Notes: generated from the letters alone by a model not told the origin. 64,000 nucleotides of DNA from Perognathus longimembris pacificus (GCF_023159225.1 NC_063181.1:22098073-22162072), one strand, 5' to 3'. Counted from the first letter of the stretch, positions 35,632-47,240 are shown. Numbers and translations: made by a program.

Positions 35632-35950
35632 AGCATAGCCTAAAGTACTGGCTCACATATCCAATCGTTAGCTACTTAGGAAGCAGGGATCCGGAAAAGC
35701 ATTGTTTTAGCAGGCAGAATAGTCATGAGACCCTATGCCAATGAATGAAAACTTGGTGTGAAGTATATATTTTCATCTCAGCTCTATAGATACACTATAT
35801 AGAGGCTTCTGGTCCATGCTGGCTCAGACAAGACACTCTATTCAAAAAAATAACTAAAGCAAAATAAGCTGGGGTTGTTGTGGGTTGAGTCCCTGCCTAG
35901 CTAGTAAGCAAAAGGCTTTGACATCAATTCCTAGCACATACTCCTCTCCA
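35632..35950 (+). repeat. Trimeric B1-B1-ID SINE, diverged
   Basis: First module with GTACTGGCTCACATATCCAA and TTAGCTACTTAGGAAGCAGG. A second, poor B1 module spans about 35755-35845. The linker AATAACTAAAGCAAAATAAG then leads to an ID-like half containing TGCCTAGCTAGTAAGCAAAAG and ACATCAATTCCTAGCAC. The linker is the same as at 29290, supporting a shared ancestor. Confidence 0.6.
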
Positions 35951-36060
35951 AATAAAGGAATACACAATGTAATAAACTGATATTTTCAAAACAAAAATAT
36001 GTCTACATTCAATAGCAAAACAAAAATGTTTGGCTTCAGTTTATATGCGATTCCTTTGCC

Positions 36061-36070
36061 ACCCCCCCCC
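36061..36070. repeat. C10 run
   Basis: Short homopolymer between CCA and AAAGC, with no other recognised context. Confidence 0.9.
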
Positions 36071-36313
36071 AAAGCAATGTTCCTAATATGCTTTCTAAGT
36101 ACTTAAAGAAAAAATGAATATTCCTATTAAATTATATGGTTATATGATTAAACTATTTTATTTAAGTAGAAAATAATTATATGGTAATAAGACATGAAAC
36201 TGTAAATCCTTGTTAATAAGATATGAATTACTGAAAGCATGAAATCTAGAAAATGAATGTTTAAGAACTAGACAAAGGCTAATTAAGTGCCACCTGGCAA
36301 AATTCAAACTAGT

Positions 36314-36381
36314 TCTCTCTCTCTCTCTCTCTCTCTCTCTCCACCCCCCCCTTCCCACCCCTTGTTTTTTTTTTTTTTTTT
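36314..36381. repeat. (TC)n, C-run and T-run compound simple repeat
   Basis: A TC tract (36314-36341), then a C-rich piece, then T18 (about 36364-36381). Opposing frames of 97 and 63 codons made of RE or SL repeats come from it. Confidence 0.95.
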
Positions 36382-36904
36382 CTGTCTCTCCCTGCTCCTT
36401 TGCCTCAAATGCTGCCAAAATTTGGACTCTAGTAATGACAAACTTACACAACCAGGAAATAAGGGATTCTGTTTTTAGTACTTATAAGTGCTTAAATATT
36501 TTGCTATTTTAAAGTAGAAAGGCATTGCAATTATAATCTTATTTTGCCTTCTGCTTACTGAGCAAGTCCACTTTTTGTTATATTCTTCAAGAATGAACCT
36601 GTCCCAAATATCTCAAATTATAAATTGCTAGAATTCAAAGAAATGTGCTTTCACAGGTAGGGCAAAAGAAAAAAAAACCTTGGAATATCATATTGCATAG
36701 TTTTTATACCTAGAAATGTGGAGATGTGTTCATAAATCCTATGAAAATTGAGTACTCAGGAAAGAGGCCTTTAATAAAATTGAAACTTTTCAATGATTTA
36801 ATATTTTGAAATACAAAAACAGTCATTTTATTCCTTATGAAAAATGAATGCAATTTTTAATTTGAAGTTGCTTGTTACTCTCAGTGAGTTAAGGTATATA
36901 TTAC

Positions 36905-37140
36905 TGAGGTAATATTTGCTTACTTTTATTAATTAGTTTTACAATAGGGTTTCAATTCCAGAATTCAGGTTATGAATACAATGCATTTTGATCAATATCA
37001 CCACTACCATCGATTTAAATATATGTATATATACATATACACATGCACATCTATATACATATACACTGAAACAGTAATTATAATAAATCAAAGCAGTTCA
37101 TTTGTTCCTTCTAATACCCATCCCTAATTTCATAAGATGT
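36905..37140 (-). repeat. L1 3' UTR fragment, second lineage, with TA-rich insert
   Basis: TTATGAATACAATGCATTTT, GATCAATATCACCACTACC and TAATACCCATCCCTAATTTC match the blocks at 33690-33800. An ATATATGTATATATACATAT-type run interrupts it at 37017-37068. Confidence 0.5.
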
Positions 37141-37178
37141 AACTTTCAAAGCCTTTCGTTCTATTTTTTATGAACTTT

Positions 37179-37184
37179 TGTGTG

Positions 37185-37216
<32 letters not shown>

Positions 37217-37223
37217 CGTGTGT
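37179..37223. repeat. (TG)n microsatellite at SINE tail
   Basis: Interrupted TG run that ends where the minus-strand B1-Geo begins (its 3' end), so it sits where the element's A-rich tail should be. Confidence 0.95.
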
Positions 37224-37447
37224 AGTGCTCCCAGGGCTTGATATCAAGGCCTGGGTGCTGCCAATCAAACATATATACTAGAGGTCTAGCACTCTACCAC
37301 TTTAGCCACAACTCTTCTTCCTGTTTTTTGGTTAATTAACGATAAGAGTCTCATGGCCTTTCCTCTCCAGGCTGGCTTTGAACTGTGTTTCCCAGATTTC
37401 AACCTCTTGAGTAAATAGTATTATTGGCATGAGCCACTAGCTCCTGG
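37224..37447 (-). repeat. B1-Geo dimeric SINE
   Basis: Plus strand: CCCAGGGCTTGATATCAAGG (Geo tail), CTACCACTTTAGCCACAACT, GATAAGAGTCTCATGGCCTT linker, then GGCTGGCTTTGAACTGTG and TTATTGGCATGAGCCACTAG of the B1 head. Confidence 0.85.
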
Positions 37448-37559
37448 TTCTGAAACTTTTGCTAAATATGTGAGACCAAGGACATACCACATATTTATAA
37501 TTACTGGCTGCCTTTCATTAAAGTTGGAATTAGCTTACTTTTAAATATGGCATCATATA

Positions 37560-37690
37560 GAAGCCATAGGCTCTGAGCACTAGAAAGAAAGAACTTAGGG
37601 ATGACTTGAAGTGAGTCTCTCATTTTATAAATGACAGTGACTGAACAAGGTAAATTGCTCAACTAAGTTCTGATTGCAACAGAATTGAGG
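37560..37690 (-). repeat. MIR SINE relic
   Basis: TCTCATTTTATAAATGACAG, TGACTGAACAAGGTAAATTG and CTCAACTAAGTTCTGATTGC fit a reversed MIR core. Boundaries are vague. Confidence 0.5.
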
Positions 37691-38074
37691 GTTAGGTAAA
37701 TAATTATGCAGATTATCAAAATATTTTCAACATTTTCAACCTATATCAAAGTTCGCTTTTCAGCCACTTAAAATATTATTAGTATAGACTATTATGAATA
37801 GTTTGTACTTGATGCAATATTTTTAATGATAGCAATACAAGAAGATAGATTGAAAATCTCATTATCAGGCTTAAGTTTATAACTTCCTTCAGCTGCCTTT
37901 CTCTTCCTCTATGCCTAGTAACAGAGTATGGCATGGTTCCCCAAAACAAGCTGCCAATACGCTAGCCAGACTCGGCCACTTCCAAGTAAGTTATTATGCT
38001 CAATTTCCTCATCCCTGTATACTTTGCAAAGTCTGCTTGCAACCATACAATGCATCATACTCAGGTCTTCAGAA
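37691..38074. other. Unclassified noncoding stretch
   Basis: The 99-codon frame 37911-38210 begins here and runs into SINE sequence, so it is not a gene. Confidence 0.4.
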
Positions 38075-38155
38075 ACAGAAATCTAGGAAGTGGCACTGTG
38101 ACTCAACGTGGCAGAGCACTAGCCTTGAGCAAAAATGCCCAGAGATAATTCCCAG
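38075..38155 (+). repeat. Geo half-element
   Basis: CTAGGAAGTGGCACTGTGAC and GCACTAGCCTTGAGCAAAAA are the Geo right half without an identifiable left half. A separate B1-Geo follows immediately. Confidence 0.75.
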
Positions 38156-38325
38156 GAACTGTTGGTCACTCACACCTGTGATCCTACCTACTCAGGGGGC
38201 TGAGATGTGAAGAATGTGGTTCAAAGCCAACCTGTGCAGGAAAGTTTGTATGACTCTTATCTCCAATAAGCCACCAGAAAACTGGAAATGGAGCTGTAGC
38301 TCAAAGTGATATGGTTTCCCTCTAA
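38156..38325 (+). repeat. B1-Geo SINE, truncated in the Geo half
   Basis: GTCACTCACACCTGTGATCC, CTCAGGGGGCTGAGATGTGA, TTATCTCCAATAAGCCACC, then GGAAATGGAGCTGTAGCTCA. The Geo half stops after its A-box-like part. Confidence 0.8.
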
Positions 38326-38379
38326 TAATAACAGTACATGTCTAGGATAGTCCTAGCAGAAGATCACAATAGTTCAATA

Positions 38380-38842
38380 GCTATGTACACATGAACACAT
38401 TAGATGATGCTAAGTAAAATGAACTCCAAGTATTGAAATAAGTGGTTTATCATTGATGTTGTTATTTTCAGCATACCATGTGAAATTATCCCTTTTTCTT
38501 GTATCTTTCGTCCCCATGGTTTTACCCTTGATGTCACTGTAACTGATTTTGGTACCCTGGGTATTGTATATATGTTTATCAAAACTATGGAAGGGAAGGG
38601 GAACATCAAAATGGAGAGACAAAGGGTAAAAAGTGAACCAATGCAACAGCAATACTTAGAAGACAATATGCTGTAAGCCAACTGTACACCTCAGGGTGGG
38701 CAGATTGGGGAGAAGAGAAGGTGGGAGAAAAATGAGGGAGGAGGTAATAAGTTTGATAAGAAATGTACTCACTGCCTTACATATGAAACTGTAACCCCTC
38801 TGTATATCACTTTGACAATAAAGTAAAACAAACAAACAAAAC
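38380..38842 (+). mobile_element. 5'-truncated L1 3' end abutting a MaLR LTR
   Basis: It begins near GATGATGCTAAGTAAAATGA, a block typical of the L1 ORF2 end. GGTACCCTGGGTATTGTATA, GGAAGGGGAACATCAAAATG and a G-rich tract (38692-38750) follow, then CTGTAACCCCTCTGTATATC and CAATAAAGTAAAAC with an AAAC tail. It is the longest sense copy of this L1 3' end here. Two overlapping antisense frames (93 and 80 codons) are artefacts of it. Confidence 0.88.
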
Positions 38843-38845
38843 AAA

Positions 38846-39165
38846 AATGTATTTACTCACAGTTCTGCAAGTTGGAAGGCCAGGCCAGAGAAAGCATGGG
38901 CAGGTGGAGTTTGTTCAAGACATCTGCTCTTGTTTGGCAGATCTTGTCTTCTTGTTATGTTCTGATATGGTTGTGTATGCACTGATGTTTCTGTATCCTT
39001 CTCTTGTTCTAAGGACACAGCTGTACAGAGATAGGGCTCATCTATAAGACCGCCTTCAAACAGGCATATTCTAAAGTATAGATTAAGTATAGATTAAAGT
39101 ATAGATTAAGACTTGAATGCAAATTTAGGGGAGGGCCACGGTCCAGCCCTGAACATATCTAAGCA
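38846..39165 (-). mobile_element. MaLR-type solo LTR (MLT1-like), partial
   Basis: TATTTACTCACAGTTCTGCA, GTTGGAAGGCCAGG, TATGTTCTGATATGG, CTAAGGACACAGCTGTACAG and ATAAGACCGCCTTCAAACAG follow the reversed MLT1 LTR order. The end that should lie to the left is missing where the L1 begins. A triple repeat of AAGTATAGATTA lies at about 39074-39109. No internal retroviral region is visible. This is an old non-autonomous relic. Confidence 0.6.
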
Positions 39166-39540
39166 TTTCCCTATGCCATGTGTGGTTGTTAGCACAAAGG
39201 GAAAGAAGCAGCTTCCTTCTATTGCCTTTGGCTGTGTTTCCTGCCATAAGATTCTGTGTCCATGAGTCTGTGTTGTCTTTCTCCACATGGAGAATCAGGC
39301 AGGAAGCTGACTACACCTGCTACTGAGCTGGCTGTGGAGGAGGGTGTGGGGATCCAGGAGTCCTCTGCAGAGCTCACTCCCAGGTAGCATTCTCAAAATG
39401 CAGAGGATTCATATGAAAGACTCCCACTCTGCCCCACAATATCTCCACACATTTATTTTTTCCCCATATGATCTATCCTCAACACTGCAGCCATTGTTTA
39501 AATTTCCCCAGTCTAAATTTTGAAATTGTAGAAATACTAG
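39166..39540. other. Unclassified stretch
   Basis: GC content is slightly higher around 39290-39400. A 60-codon antisense frame at 39106-39288 is unsupported. Confidence 0.4.
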
Positions 39541-39544
39541 AAAT

Positions 39545-39660
39545 AGCATTGTTTGTTCCTTCCCCCACTCCAGAATATTTGTTCATATGCCACCTCTTCT
39601 AGGAAATTTCTGGATAATCACTCTTCCCAAATTCTTCTAATTCTTATACACACATAATAA
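39545..39660 (+). repeat. Possible L2 fragment
   Basis: CATATGCCACCTCTTCTAGG with AAATTTCTGGATAATC resembles the L2 block 'aaatgtcacctcctcagagaggccttccc'. Confidence 0.4.
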
Positions 39661-40555
39661 TCCTCAAGAATTAAGTAGATAGGGAATTAGTGAAGAAGAT
39701 TGAATATATTCCATCCTATGTTTGAGAAAATGTAGTACAGTATGATTCTTTCTATGCATCTGTACAACAAATTGGTCACTCTGAATTTTGAAATGTAGAT
39801 CATTGCCAAATTCTTGCAAAAACTTTCCACTAAGCATCTTTTTCAAGAAACCCACAGATGGTTGAAATGATAGTAGCCTTCAGATTTAGGAAATGTTTGA
39901 GAATGAGGGGAATTCCTAAATCAGAATTTGGGAGTGGCTGTTTCTAACAGATCATTCCAGAAAGCAAAGATTGGGTCTGTCAGGAAGAGGATAGCCTCCT
40001 TTTTGTATTCAGCCCACACACTTGAGTGAAACTAAAGATGCTCAGAAACATCCCCAGAACTGCAAGATAGAGAAGGCATTTGGAAGGCCACTACCCATTG
40101 CTCCCTGGGAGAAACTCAAACAAGCCAGGGTGAGAATGTGACAATGGAGCCCTTGTTAGACACTTGAAAGCACAGAGTCCTGACCACTCTGAAACTTACC
40201 TCTGACAACTTACTGACAGAGAGAAAGCTTTCAGTTCTTCATTTTACCTGAGTCTGAGACCAGGTAAAAACAAAATAAAAGTAGCTCAGAATTTATCCAG
40301 GGACAAAATGCCCCAAACTAGATACAAGATCTTAATAAAACTAAACTATATTCTACTGAATCGTAATCCTGGTACCTTTAGACTTGTTCAAAGGCAAAGA
40401 ATGAGAAGAAAATGTTTTCCCCAACTCGGACTTAAGGCAGAAAATGTGTGTGTAATTTACTGCCCATAAGACAGGACTCGCTCAGTTGCCATGTGTTCGT
40501 TATAAAATGTTTTTCTTTGTAAAATGTTTTTCTTTCTTTCTCCTTCCTATTTTAG
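39661..40555. other. Unclassified noncoding stretch
   Basis: Nothing was recognised apart from a direct duplication of TAAAATGTTTTTCTTT at about 40503-40535. Confidence 0.4.
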
Positions 40556-40561
40556 TTAGCT

Positions 40562-40752
40562 ATATTGGAGTTTGAACTCGAAGCCTCACATTTGCTAGGA
40601 ATATACTATGCCTCTTGAGGGACAGTTTGGCTTGAGTTTGCTTTACACAGATAGAGTCTCAAGCATTAGCCTGGGCCATTTTAAAACTGTGCTCCTATTT
40701 CCTCTGCTTCCTGAGTTGCCGAAACCACTGGTATGCACTACCATGCCTGGCT
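40562..40752 (-). repeat. Old B1-headed dimeric SINE
   Basis: TTGGAGTTTGAACTCGAAGC (tail with reversed B-box), CTATGCCTCTTGAGGGACAG, GCATTAGCCTGGGCCATTTT and CTGGTATGCACTACCATGCC (B1 head start). The second half fits an ID-like or Geo module but is too diverged to decide. Confidence 0.7.
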
Positions 40753-40759
40753 CCATATT

Positions 40760-42525
40760 TTTATTTTTAACTGACACATAACGATTTTTCATATGTGTGT
40801 GGGAAATTACATTTATATATGTTCTGGTTTGTTTGTTTCATAAACCCAGAGCATACAACCAAGGGCATAGCATTTCTGTGCATGCTTCTCAGTTCAAGGA
40901 AAATAGGTACAACATAGTACACAGAGCTAAGATAGAAAAGTACACCCCAGGAATGAAGTAGAAGAAGGAATACCTACCCACAAAATTCTCAGTAGGTTTA
41001 TTTTTTAATCCACTTTTTATACTGTCTTGCATTTAGCAGTCTTTTGTAAGAAGCAGCAGAAAAAGTCAGACAACTTTTTCTCCTGCCAATTCTCCAAGTA
41101 CCACTGCATTTATTAATCATTTAACAAGTACTCAGCTGCCTCATTGGGTCTGTGGGAAAATGCTAGACCTGTTATTTTCTGTTGTGAACTTCTTCCTCCG
41201 TGTTTCCCTATTCCAAACCACACTCTGCCTCAAGTTTACTTCTGTTGAGCAATTAATTCTCAATGCGCACAGGCTCAGATTGTAAGCACATATGTTTGCT
41301 TTTGAAATAAAGTTGTTAATGGCTAAATGTAGTCCCGATTCCCGGTTTCACAAGCGCATGATGGCAGGCACCATAATGTTTTCCAAGTAGTGGTGACTGT
41401 TTTTCTTTGCACAGGGCACTGGCCTGTCTCTCACTTTCACAGCTGCTGTACATGCTTTGCATTGAGAAATAGAAGAGGGCGTGGAGGGAGAGAGAAAAAA
41501 AATCATTTGTGACTGGTGTAGAAACACGAACTAGCTTACAGTCTTTCTCTGTGGAATGAGTCTCAATCGCCTGGTGTCCATGTGCTGGGTGAAATGAATT
41601 CCACAGTGGGGTGCATGTGAGTGGGTTAATAAAGACAAAGTTTCCCTGACTTTAATCTACAAAAATAGCATCATCTATCAGAAGGTTGGGCTAGAGCTCC
41701 TTTGCTGCCAGACCTGAAAAAGGAAGTAAGAGTCACAGCCCAGATAACAGAATCATCTAGATGGCACAAGGACTACTTGGTTTCTTTTAGGTAGCCTAAC
41801 AAAGTCCTCAGAGACTGAAGAAGAAAGCTGGCATCTTTTAGGTGAGATCATAGGCTTAGAAAAGATAGTGTTGATTTATCTTTGAGAAAGTTGCATATCC
41901 TGAGCAAAATCTCTTCATTCTAAGTATAACGATTTCCCAAGAGATACAGACTATGTAATTGTGTTTCTATCATTAGACAGATACACAGGCATGCATACAC
42001 ACACACACACAAAATTAAGAAATTGTGCTCAGTGCTTCTTAACTTTTCTCTATTACATATGAAGTGTGACTGTCCTTTCTTGTTCTTACTTCTTGTCTAG
42101 ACACAGGAAAGAATGTCCTATCTACCTACAAATTTTATGATTACTTGTCGGTGTGTATGAGTGCTGTTCATTATGTATTGATTCCACTTCTGAAAATAAT
42201 GTTTTGGGTTAAAAAGATGAGAATCTATTAGTCCTTATGACAAGCACTTAATATCCATTATTTAATATAATTTGTCCGGGACTCCTGACCTTGATAATAT
42301 TATACTAATAAGAAAAGAGTGAGGTTGATAACCTGACCATTATTTTGCTTTAAGTTTTGACCATCTTATCTATTGTAGTTGGAATTCATTCCTTGATAAT
42401 ATATTATTCCTTTGTCTCTCCTGTCAAAGCAGTCTGGTACAGGTAAATTTGTAACATCTGAGTTATCCTCTCAATATTATACTTCAACCACTAATGTGAA
42501 TTTAATATAGATTTCATAAATAGGT
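40760..42525. other. Unclassified low-repeat stretch
   Basis: A short CA run lies at 41996-42012. The segment 41200-41480 is repeat-free, contains several CpGs (around 41333-41360) in an otherwise CpG-poor window, and could be conserved noncoding DNA. No open frame of note. Confidence 0.4.
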
Positions 42526-42529
42526 GTTG

Positions 42530-42772
42530 TTCTTGCTCTCAATTCATTATCCATCCCCTTTAGTGAGCTTTTCCTGTTACCTTAGCCTCGATCAATTGCT
42601 CTTGTTACACATTCTCATAGTGGTTTTTTCAAAGCATTTATCTGTTTATAAAGATTTATTTGATTGGGATCTATATCTCCAATATCTACACTCCATGCAG
42701 AAAGAGAGCATTCTGTTTGCCTTTCAATATTTTGCCAGCACCAAGAACATTGCATAAATAACACCAACACAT
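42530..42772 (+). repeat. L2 LINE 3' end relic
   Basis: GTGAGCTTTTCCTGTTACCT, CAAAGCATTTATCTGTTTAT, ACTCCATGCAGAAAGAGAGC, TTCTGTTTGCCTTTCAATAT and CCAGCACCAAGAACATTGCA follow the sense L2 terminus. A 77-codon frame (42524-42757) coincides with it and is not a gene. Confidence 0.55.
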
Positions 42773-42774
42773 TA

Positions 42775-45575
42775 ATAGACACAAATTACTAACAATATCC
42801 ACTCCAAAGGACATGAGGAACTCTAGAATCTCACATATATACCAAAGAATCCTTTGATTAAAGAATCGAGCAGTGTGTGGAAAGACCTTTGTTCTGTCCA
42901 AGGCTCTAATCCTATTCTCACAAATCCTGAAGATCTTAGGTTCTCTGAAACGATGCCCACTGTGAACAGGTACAATTCTTGAAGACATCTTGATTATACT
43001 GTTTAGTATTACTTCAGGAAAAACTTACTGTCAAGCCTGATCTACACTCAACCTATTTTTAACTTATGATTCCCCAAACCTATACCTAAACTTAAAGGCA
43101 ATGTGTTTGTCTTAACCTGATTATTTTAATATTTTTGAAACTCTGTGTGGTTTAGGAAGGACAATCCTAAACATACTAAAAGGAAAGGAAATACACTAAA
43201 AATTATTTTGGGGGAGCAAGTATCTGTATTAAATAGTGAGACAGGGGTTAGAAAGAACCTCTTAGTGTTAGGTTTATTATTTTAAGTGCTATTATTCCTA
43301 TTTTATAGCTCATTTTATAATTCATCAAATATTCTCACTGATATAAATCTTTTCCTTCTAAATTCCAAGCTACCTAAACAAATGTTTTAAATTAATGCAG
43401 AAAACTTAATATTGTAATGTCACTCCTGATCCTAACTGAATGAAATCCAGATGAATCCAGCTCCAGGACCGAAATTCCATCCAAAATGTTCATCTTGTCA
43501 TGCCATAAGCCTTGCATAGTTGAAAATTAAATGCAGGGCTTCTTTGAAATTATTATAAACATCTATTATTTCCAATATGGGAAAAACATAGGTGCTTAAT
43601 GCAAGTTTTCTTCTTTTATACAAGAACATTAAAACACGTGTTATGTTTTGGGTACTATTATTAGACTTGATTAATTCAGTTGGTTATTATATAGTATATA
43701 TATTCAATTGGTAATGTTAAAATGTATGGGTCTTTAAGGGCCCAAATTAAGAGAGAGTGAGACAAAACAAGCTTGTTGAATACAAAAAATGCCCCTTGTT
43801 CCTTTCCACCATTCCATTATTTGCTCAAACAAGATTTTTTGTTGAAGATGACTTGATCACTAACTACTTTTGCAGGTTTATTTTTTCTATGTATAGGAAA
43901 CATGTAGAACTAAACATTGAGTTTGGAGATAAAAAAATTGTAGTGTCTGAATTCAATTTTCATTTGCATTATCTCTTATTTGTTCTTATTTGTATATCAT
44001 GGCCTGAAGCTATTGACACCATTTGTGTCTTTGTCTCTGAACTGAGATGAGGAGGAGAGAGGAATCACCATGTCCAGCATGAATGCATTAAACTACTGAG
44101 ACTTGTAGCTTAATTTAATGTTAAGAGAAAGCTCTATTTTAAATGTGATGATATACTAAAAAAAAAAATGAGACCATTTAGTGGTAGTTACCCTCCAGCA
44201 AAGCAAAAGGGCACTTGGTCCTATGTTTTCATTTCTTTGCTTTTCTAAAGTATTATTTAAAAAGGACAAAACTAATGTAATGCAGAACAAATATCATTAA
44301 GCTCTCAAAACTAAATAGCAAATGTGGCCATTTCAGTCAAAGTCCGTAAAATTCTTGTGGGCAAATATTTGTTGTCAGCATGGCATTGGATCTGGCCTCT
44401 GACAAACACTCCCATTCATGAGATCATATATTTCATTTTAATATATTGTTTCTTCTCTGTGTATTTCTTCCATTTAATTTATAGATGAGAAAGTCTAACA
44501 TACATTTTGTTTCTTGACTGCTGTGTGCATAGTCCAGCTTTATCACTGGATTGGCTGAAATCCACAGAAATTAAGTAACCTTGGGTACTCTAAAGTTTGA
44601 GGGGTAAGTGTGGATTAGAGTTCAGAGAAAAAAATGGCCTCCAACTTCTACTTGAATCATTGTAATGCCAATCTCCAATGTTCTTCACCAAAGAAGCAGA
44701 AAAGTGATCATTTCTCTCCTTTAAACTGTACTGCATGCAAGAAAATGCGAGATTTGAATTCACTCCCCCTTGCCAAAATATCAATATAATGTATCATCAG
44801 TGAGGACACATGGAGTTTTAAAAGGTGTTTTCTATAGAAGAAATGACAAGATACAGAAGATCTTCAACACTTAAAGAGTTCCTTCAGCAACCTGGGGAAA
44901 TCCCAAGATTTACCGTGACCGTCATTATGGCAGTTTCTTTCACTGTAGAGAAAAATGATTATGTATGCCACATGACTATGAGAACTGCACATGCCAGGAA
45001 TCAAAGAGAACAGAGAGCTTTCAGAAGGGAAAGATTCTGGGTAAACTCTTACAGCAATCAAGAAAAGGGGGACCTTTCTGAAATTGCCTCCAAATGGATG
45101 GCAATGTGGTCAAGAATGGAAGAATGCAACTCTCTTCCTTAAGAAGAAACTTCACAAGTATCTTCACAAACAATTTTATATTAACCTGCTGTTGGTCAAT
45201 AACAAATACTACATGTTGTAACTGTACTTTCTTTTACTCTTATTTGCACTGCAAACATAAATGACCACATTTATCCCCCACCATGTTGGTCATCTCTTCT
45301 GATCAACCTTCATCCTGTCCATTCAGCAAATGACACTTTTTAATTTGCTAAGATTTCTAGGCCAATGAAAACAATAGCTAATTCTCCCAAGGCTTCTTTC
45401 TCCAGAGGCTCTGTATTTGTGGAAATCACTCCCATGTGAAAGAAACTTCTCAATGACAAGTCTAGGAAAATGTAGCCTCCTCAATTTGCTGTCTCTTGTC
45501 TCCCATCAGTGAGTTCCCACAGACTTTACAGTGCTGTCATTTTGCCTGATACCTAGCCCAGCCAACCACTTACAG
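42775..45575. other. 2.8-kb unclassified low-repeat stretch
   Basis: No interspersed repeat was recognised. The frame at 44825-45142 (plus, 105 codons) has a more balanced, charged composition than most in this window, but no domain, no family match and an unsupported start. I leave it as noncoding. Confidence 0.4.
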
Positions 45576-45579
45576 TGTT

Positions 45580-45670
45580 AGCACTGCCCCCAGTTTTGCA
45601 GATTAAGAGAAGGGAGCTAGAGAATGTACTCAAGTCTTATCACAAGTAATTGAAGAAAGAATGATTGAAA
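45580..45670 (-). repeat. Possible MIR fragment
   Basis: TTTTGCAGATTAAGAGAAGG and GTACTCAAGTCTTATCACAAG resemble a reversed MIR core. Weak. Confidence 0.35.
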
Positions 45671-46960
45671 GTTAGCCATATTGGCTTTGGGGGCCTCTTT
45701 TAACCAATAGCTATACTATTCATTAGTTACTAAAATGAATACTGAAGGAAGACTTCTTACATGGTGGCCCTCACTTTGTTCACCTTTTCACTGATGTTTC
45801 ATGTAGCTTCTTAATCTGAAAGTGAGCACAACTCACTCCATGGCATTCCTTGGATACCTGTGTTAGATTGTGAGTACTTCAAACCTATTCTCCATGAAGA
45901 GAGTATTTGGGAAAAGTCACTGTTGTGCTGTGGTAGTGATTTTGAATGACAGAGCTAAGGAAACTTGTGCTTGTTTTTGTTTTGATTTTTTTTGAAGTTC
46001 TTGAGATATGTGGACAAGTTGCTGGATGTGGATGTGTTGGACTATTTGAGAATAGAAAAGAATGACGTTCTGCCTGAGCTCACAGGAAGTCAGGGAGCAC
46101 CCAGATATAGGCATGTTGCTCTGTCTGTGAGACCTGCCAAATTGCCCCGTGATCACTCATTTGAAGCCAGTAGCATTGGGGCTTGCTGTCTTTGCTCAGC
46201 TCACTGTCCTGAGTAAGGCAATGTGGTGGAATGTGAACTGAACACCCCAGGCAAGCAATCCATTCCCTTCCCTCATATCAACACATTTAAAGTTCATATA
46301 ATCTACAAGAGGATACTCCTTCAGCTGTATGTCCTAATATTTAATTATCTCTAAATCCTTTTGAAAAGATTCTTTGGCACCTTCAAAGAAACATAAAAAT
46401 CGTTAATTTGAGCTAGTTTTTGAGACTCAGAAGATGTCCTTGCTGAGAAAACATGATGCTGGAGAGAAAGAAGAAATTTTAAAAAAATGAACCATGTTCA
46501 GAATATTGTCATTGATCCTCCAAGTTCTAAGATGGGACAAGTGGCCAATTGCTGTTATAGGGAAGGACCAAGATTCCAGCTGAGAAATTTAGAACAAAGA
46601 GATTAAAGAATGGAAGTCCTAGAGCATTCACCAAAATGATGACTAGGAAACTGTTTGGGGCATACTATAGAATAATTAATGGTTATATTTAGCAGCTTGT
46701 TCAATTTTGCATTATAAACAAGGGTCCTGCGGACCTCTCTATTAACCAAAGGACATTTGTGGGAAGGGTGTAAGGATATTCGTAGGAGGGAATGAAGAAA
46801 TTAAAAATTCAAGGAAACTGCAATTGGTCTATTTTGATTAGTTAAATTTCTCTATGTCTTCAGGATACTCAGCAGACAATATCCTGGGGAATGTAAGAAT
46901 TATAGATTTATAAAGAGGGTAAGAGGTCAGAGATAGAGTTGTCAACCACACATAGAGGAT
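45671..46960. other. Unclassified noncoding stretch
   Basis: Overlapping opposite-strand frames at 45917-46216 (79 and 74 codons) were inspected and show no family resemblance. Confidence 0.4.
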
Positions 46961-46969
46961 AATTGAATC

Positions 46970-47240
46970 ATGTGTCGCATTGAAAAATTGTTTAGGTCTC
47001 TAGTTCTAGCAGCTGTGAGAGTTAAAATTATCCTCCCTATTTCACTCAGTGTATTTCATTATTTAGATATCATATATTAGACATAAGGAAGAACGTCTTG
47101 AGTGTAAGAGTGATAAATGCTGAAACAGACTACCAAAGGATCTTGTGAAATTATCAACTCTAGAACATTTTAAAAATAGAGGCAGCCATCTGTCTTAACT
47201 GATTTTGGTAGTAATTCTTCTTGGAAAAGAAGACTGGACA
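46970..47240 (+). repeat. Ancient CR1-clade LINE relic
   Basis: ACATAAGGAAGAACGTCTTG, TGAAACAGACTACCAAAGGA, TAGAGGCAGCCATCTGTC and GAAAAGAAGACTGGAC follow the consensus order known from CR1-type 3' regions ('acataaggaagaacttcctga ... ggctgcctgggaggt ... gaggctggacaacca'). Highly diverged. Confidence 0.5.

Noticed and set aside
36158..36451. 97-codon frame with K-rich and RE-repeat segments, suggestive of a charged coiled coil
   Set aside because: Produced by a (TC)n and poly-T compound simple repeat.
44825..45142. 105-codon frame with charged, balanced composition
   Set aside because: It looked more protein-like than most but has no domain, no supported start and no splice context that I could identify.
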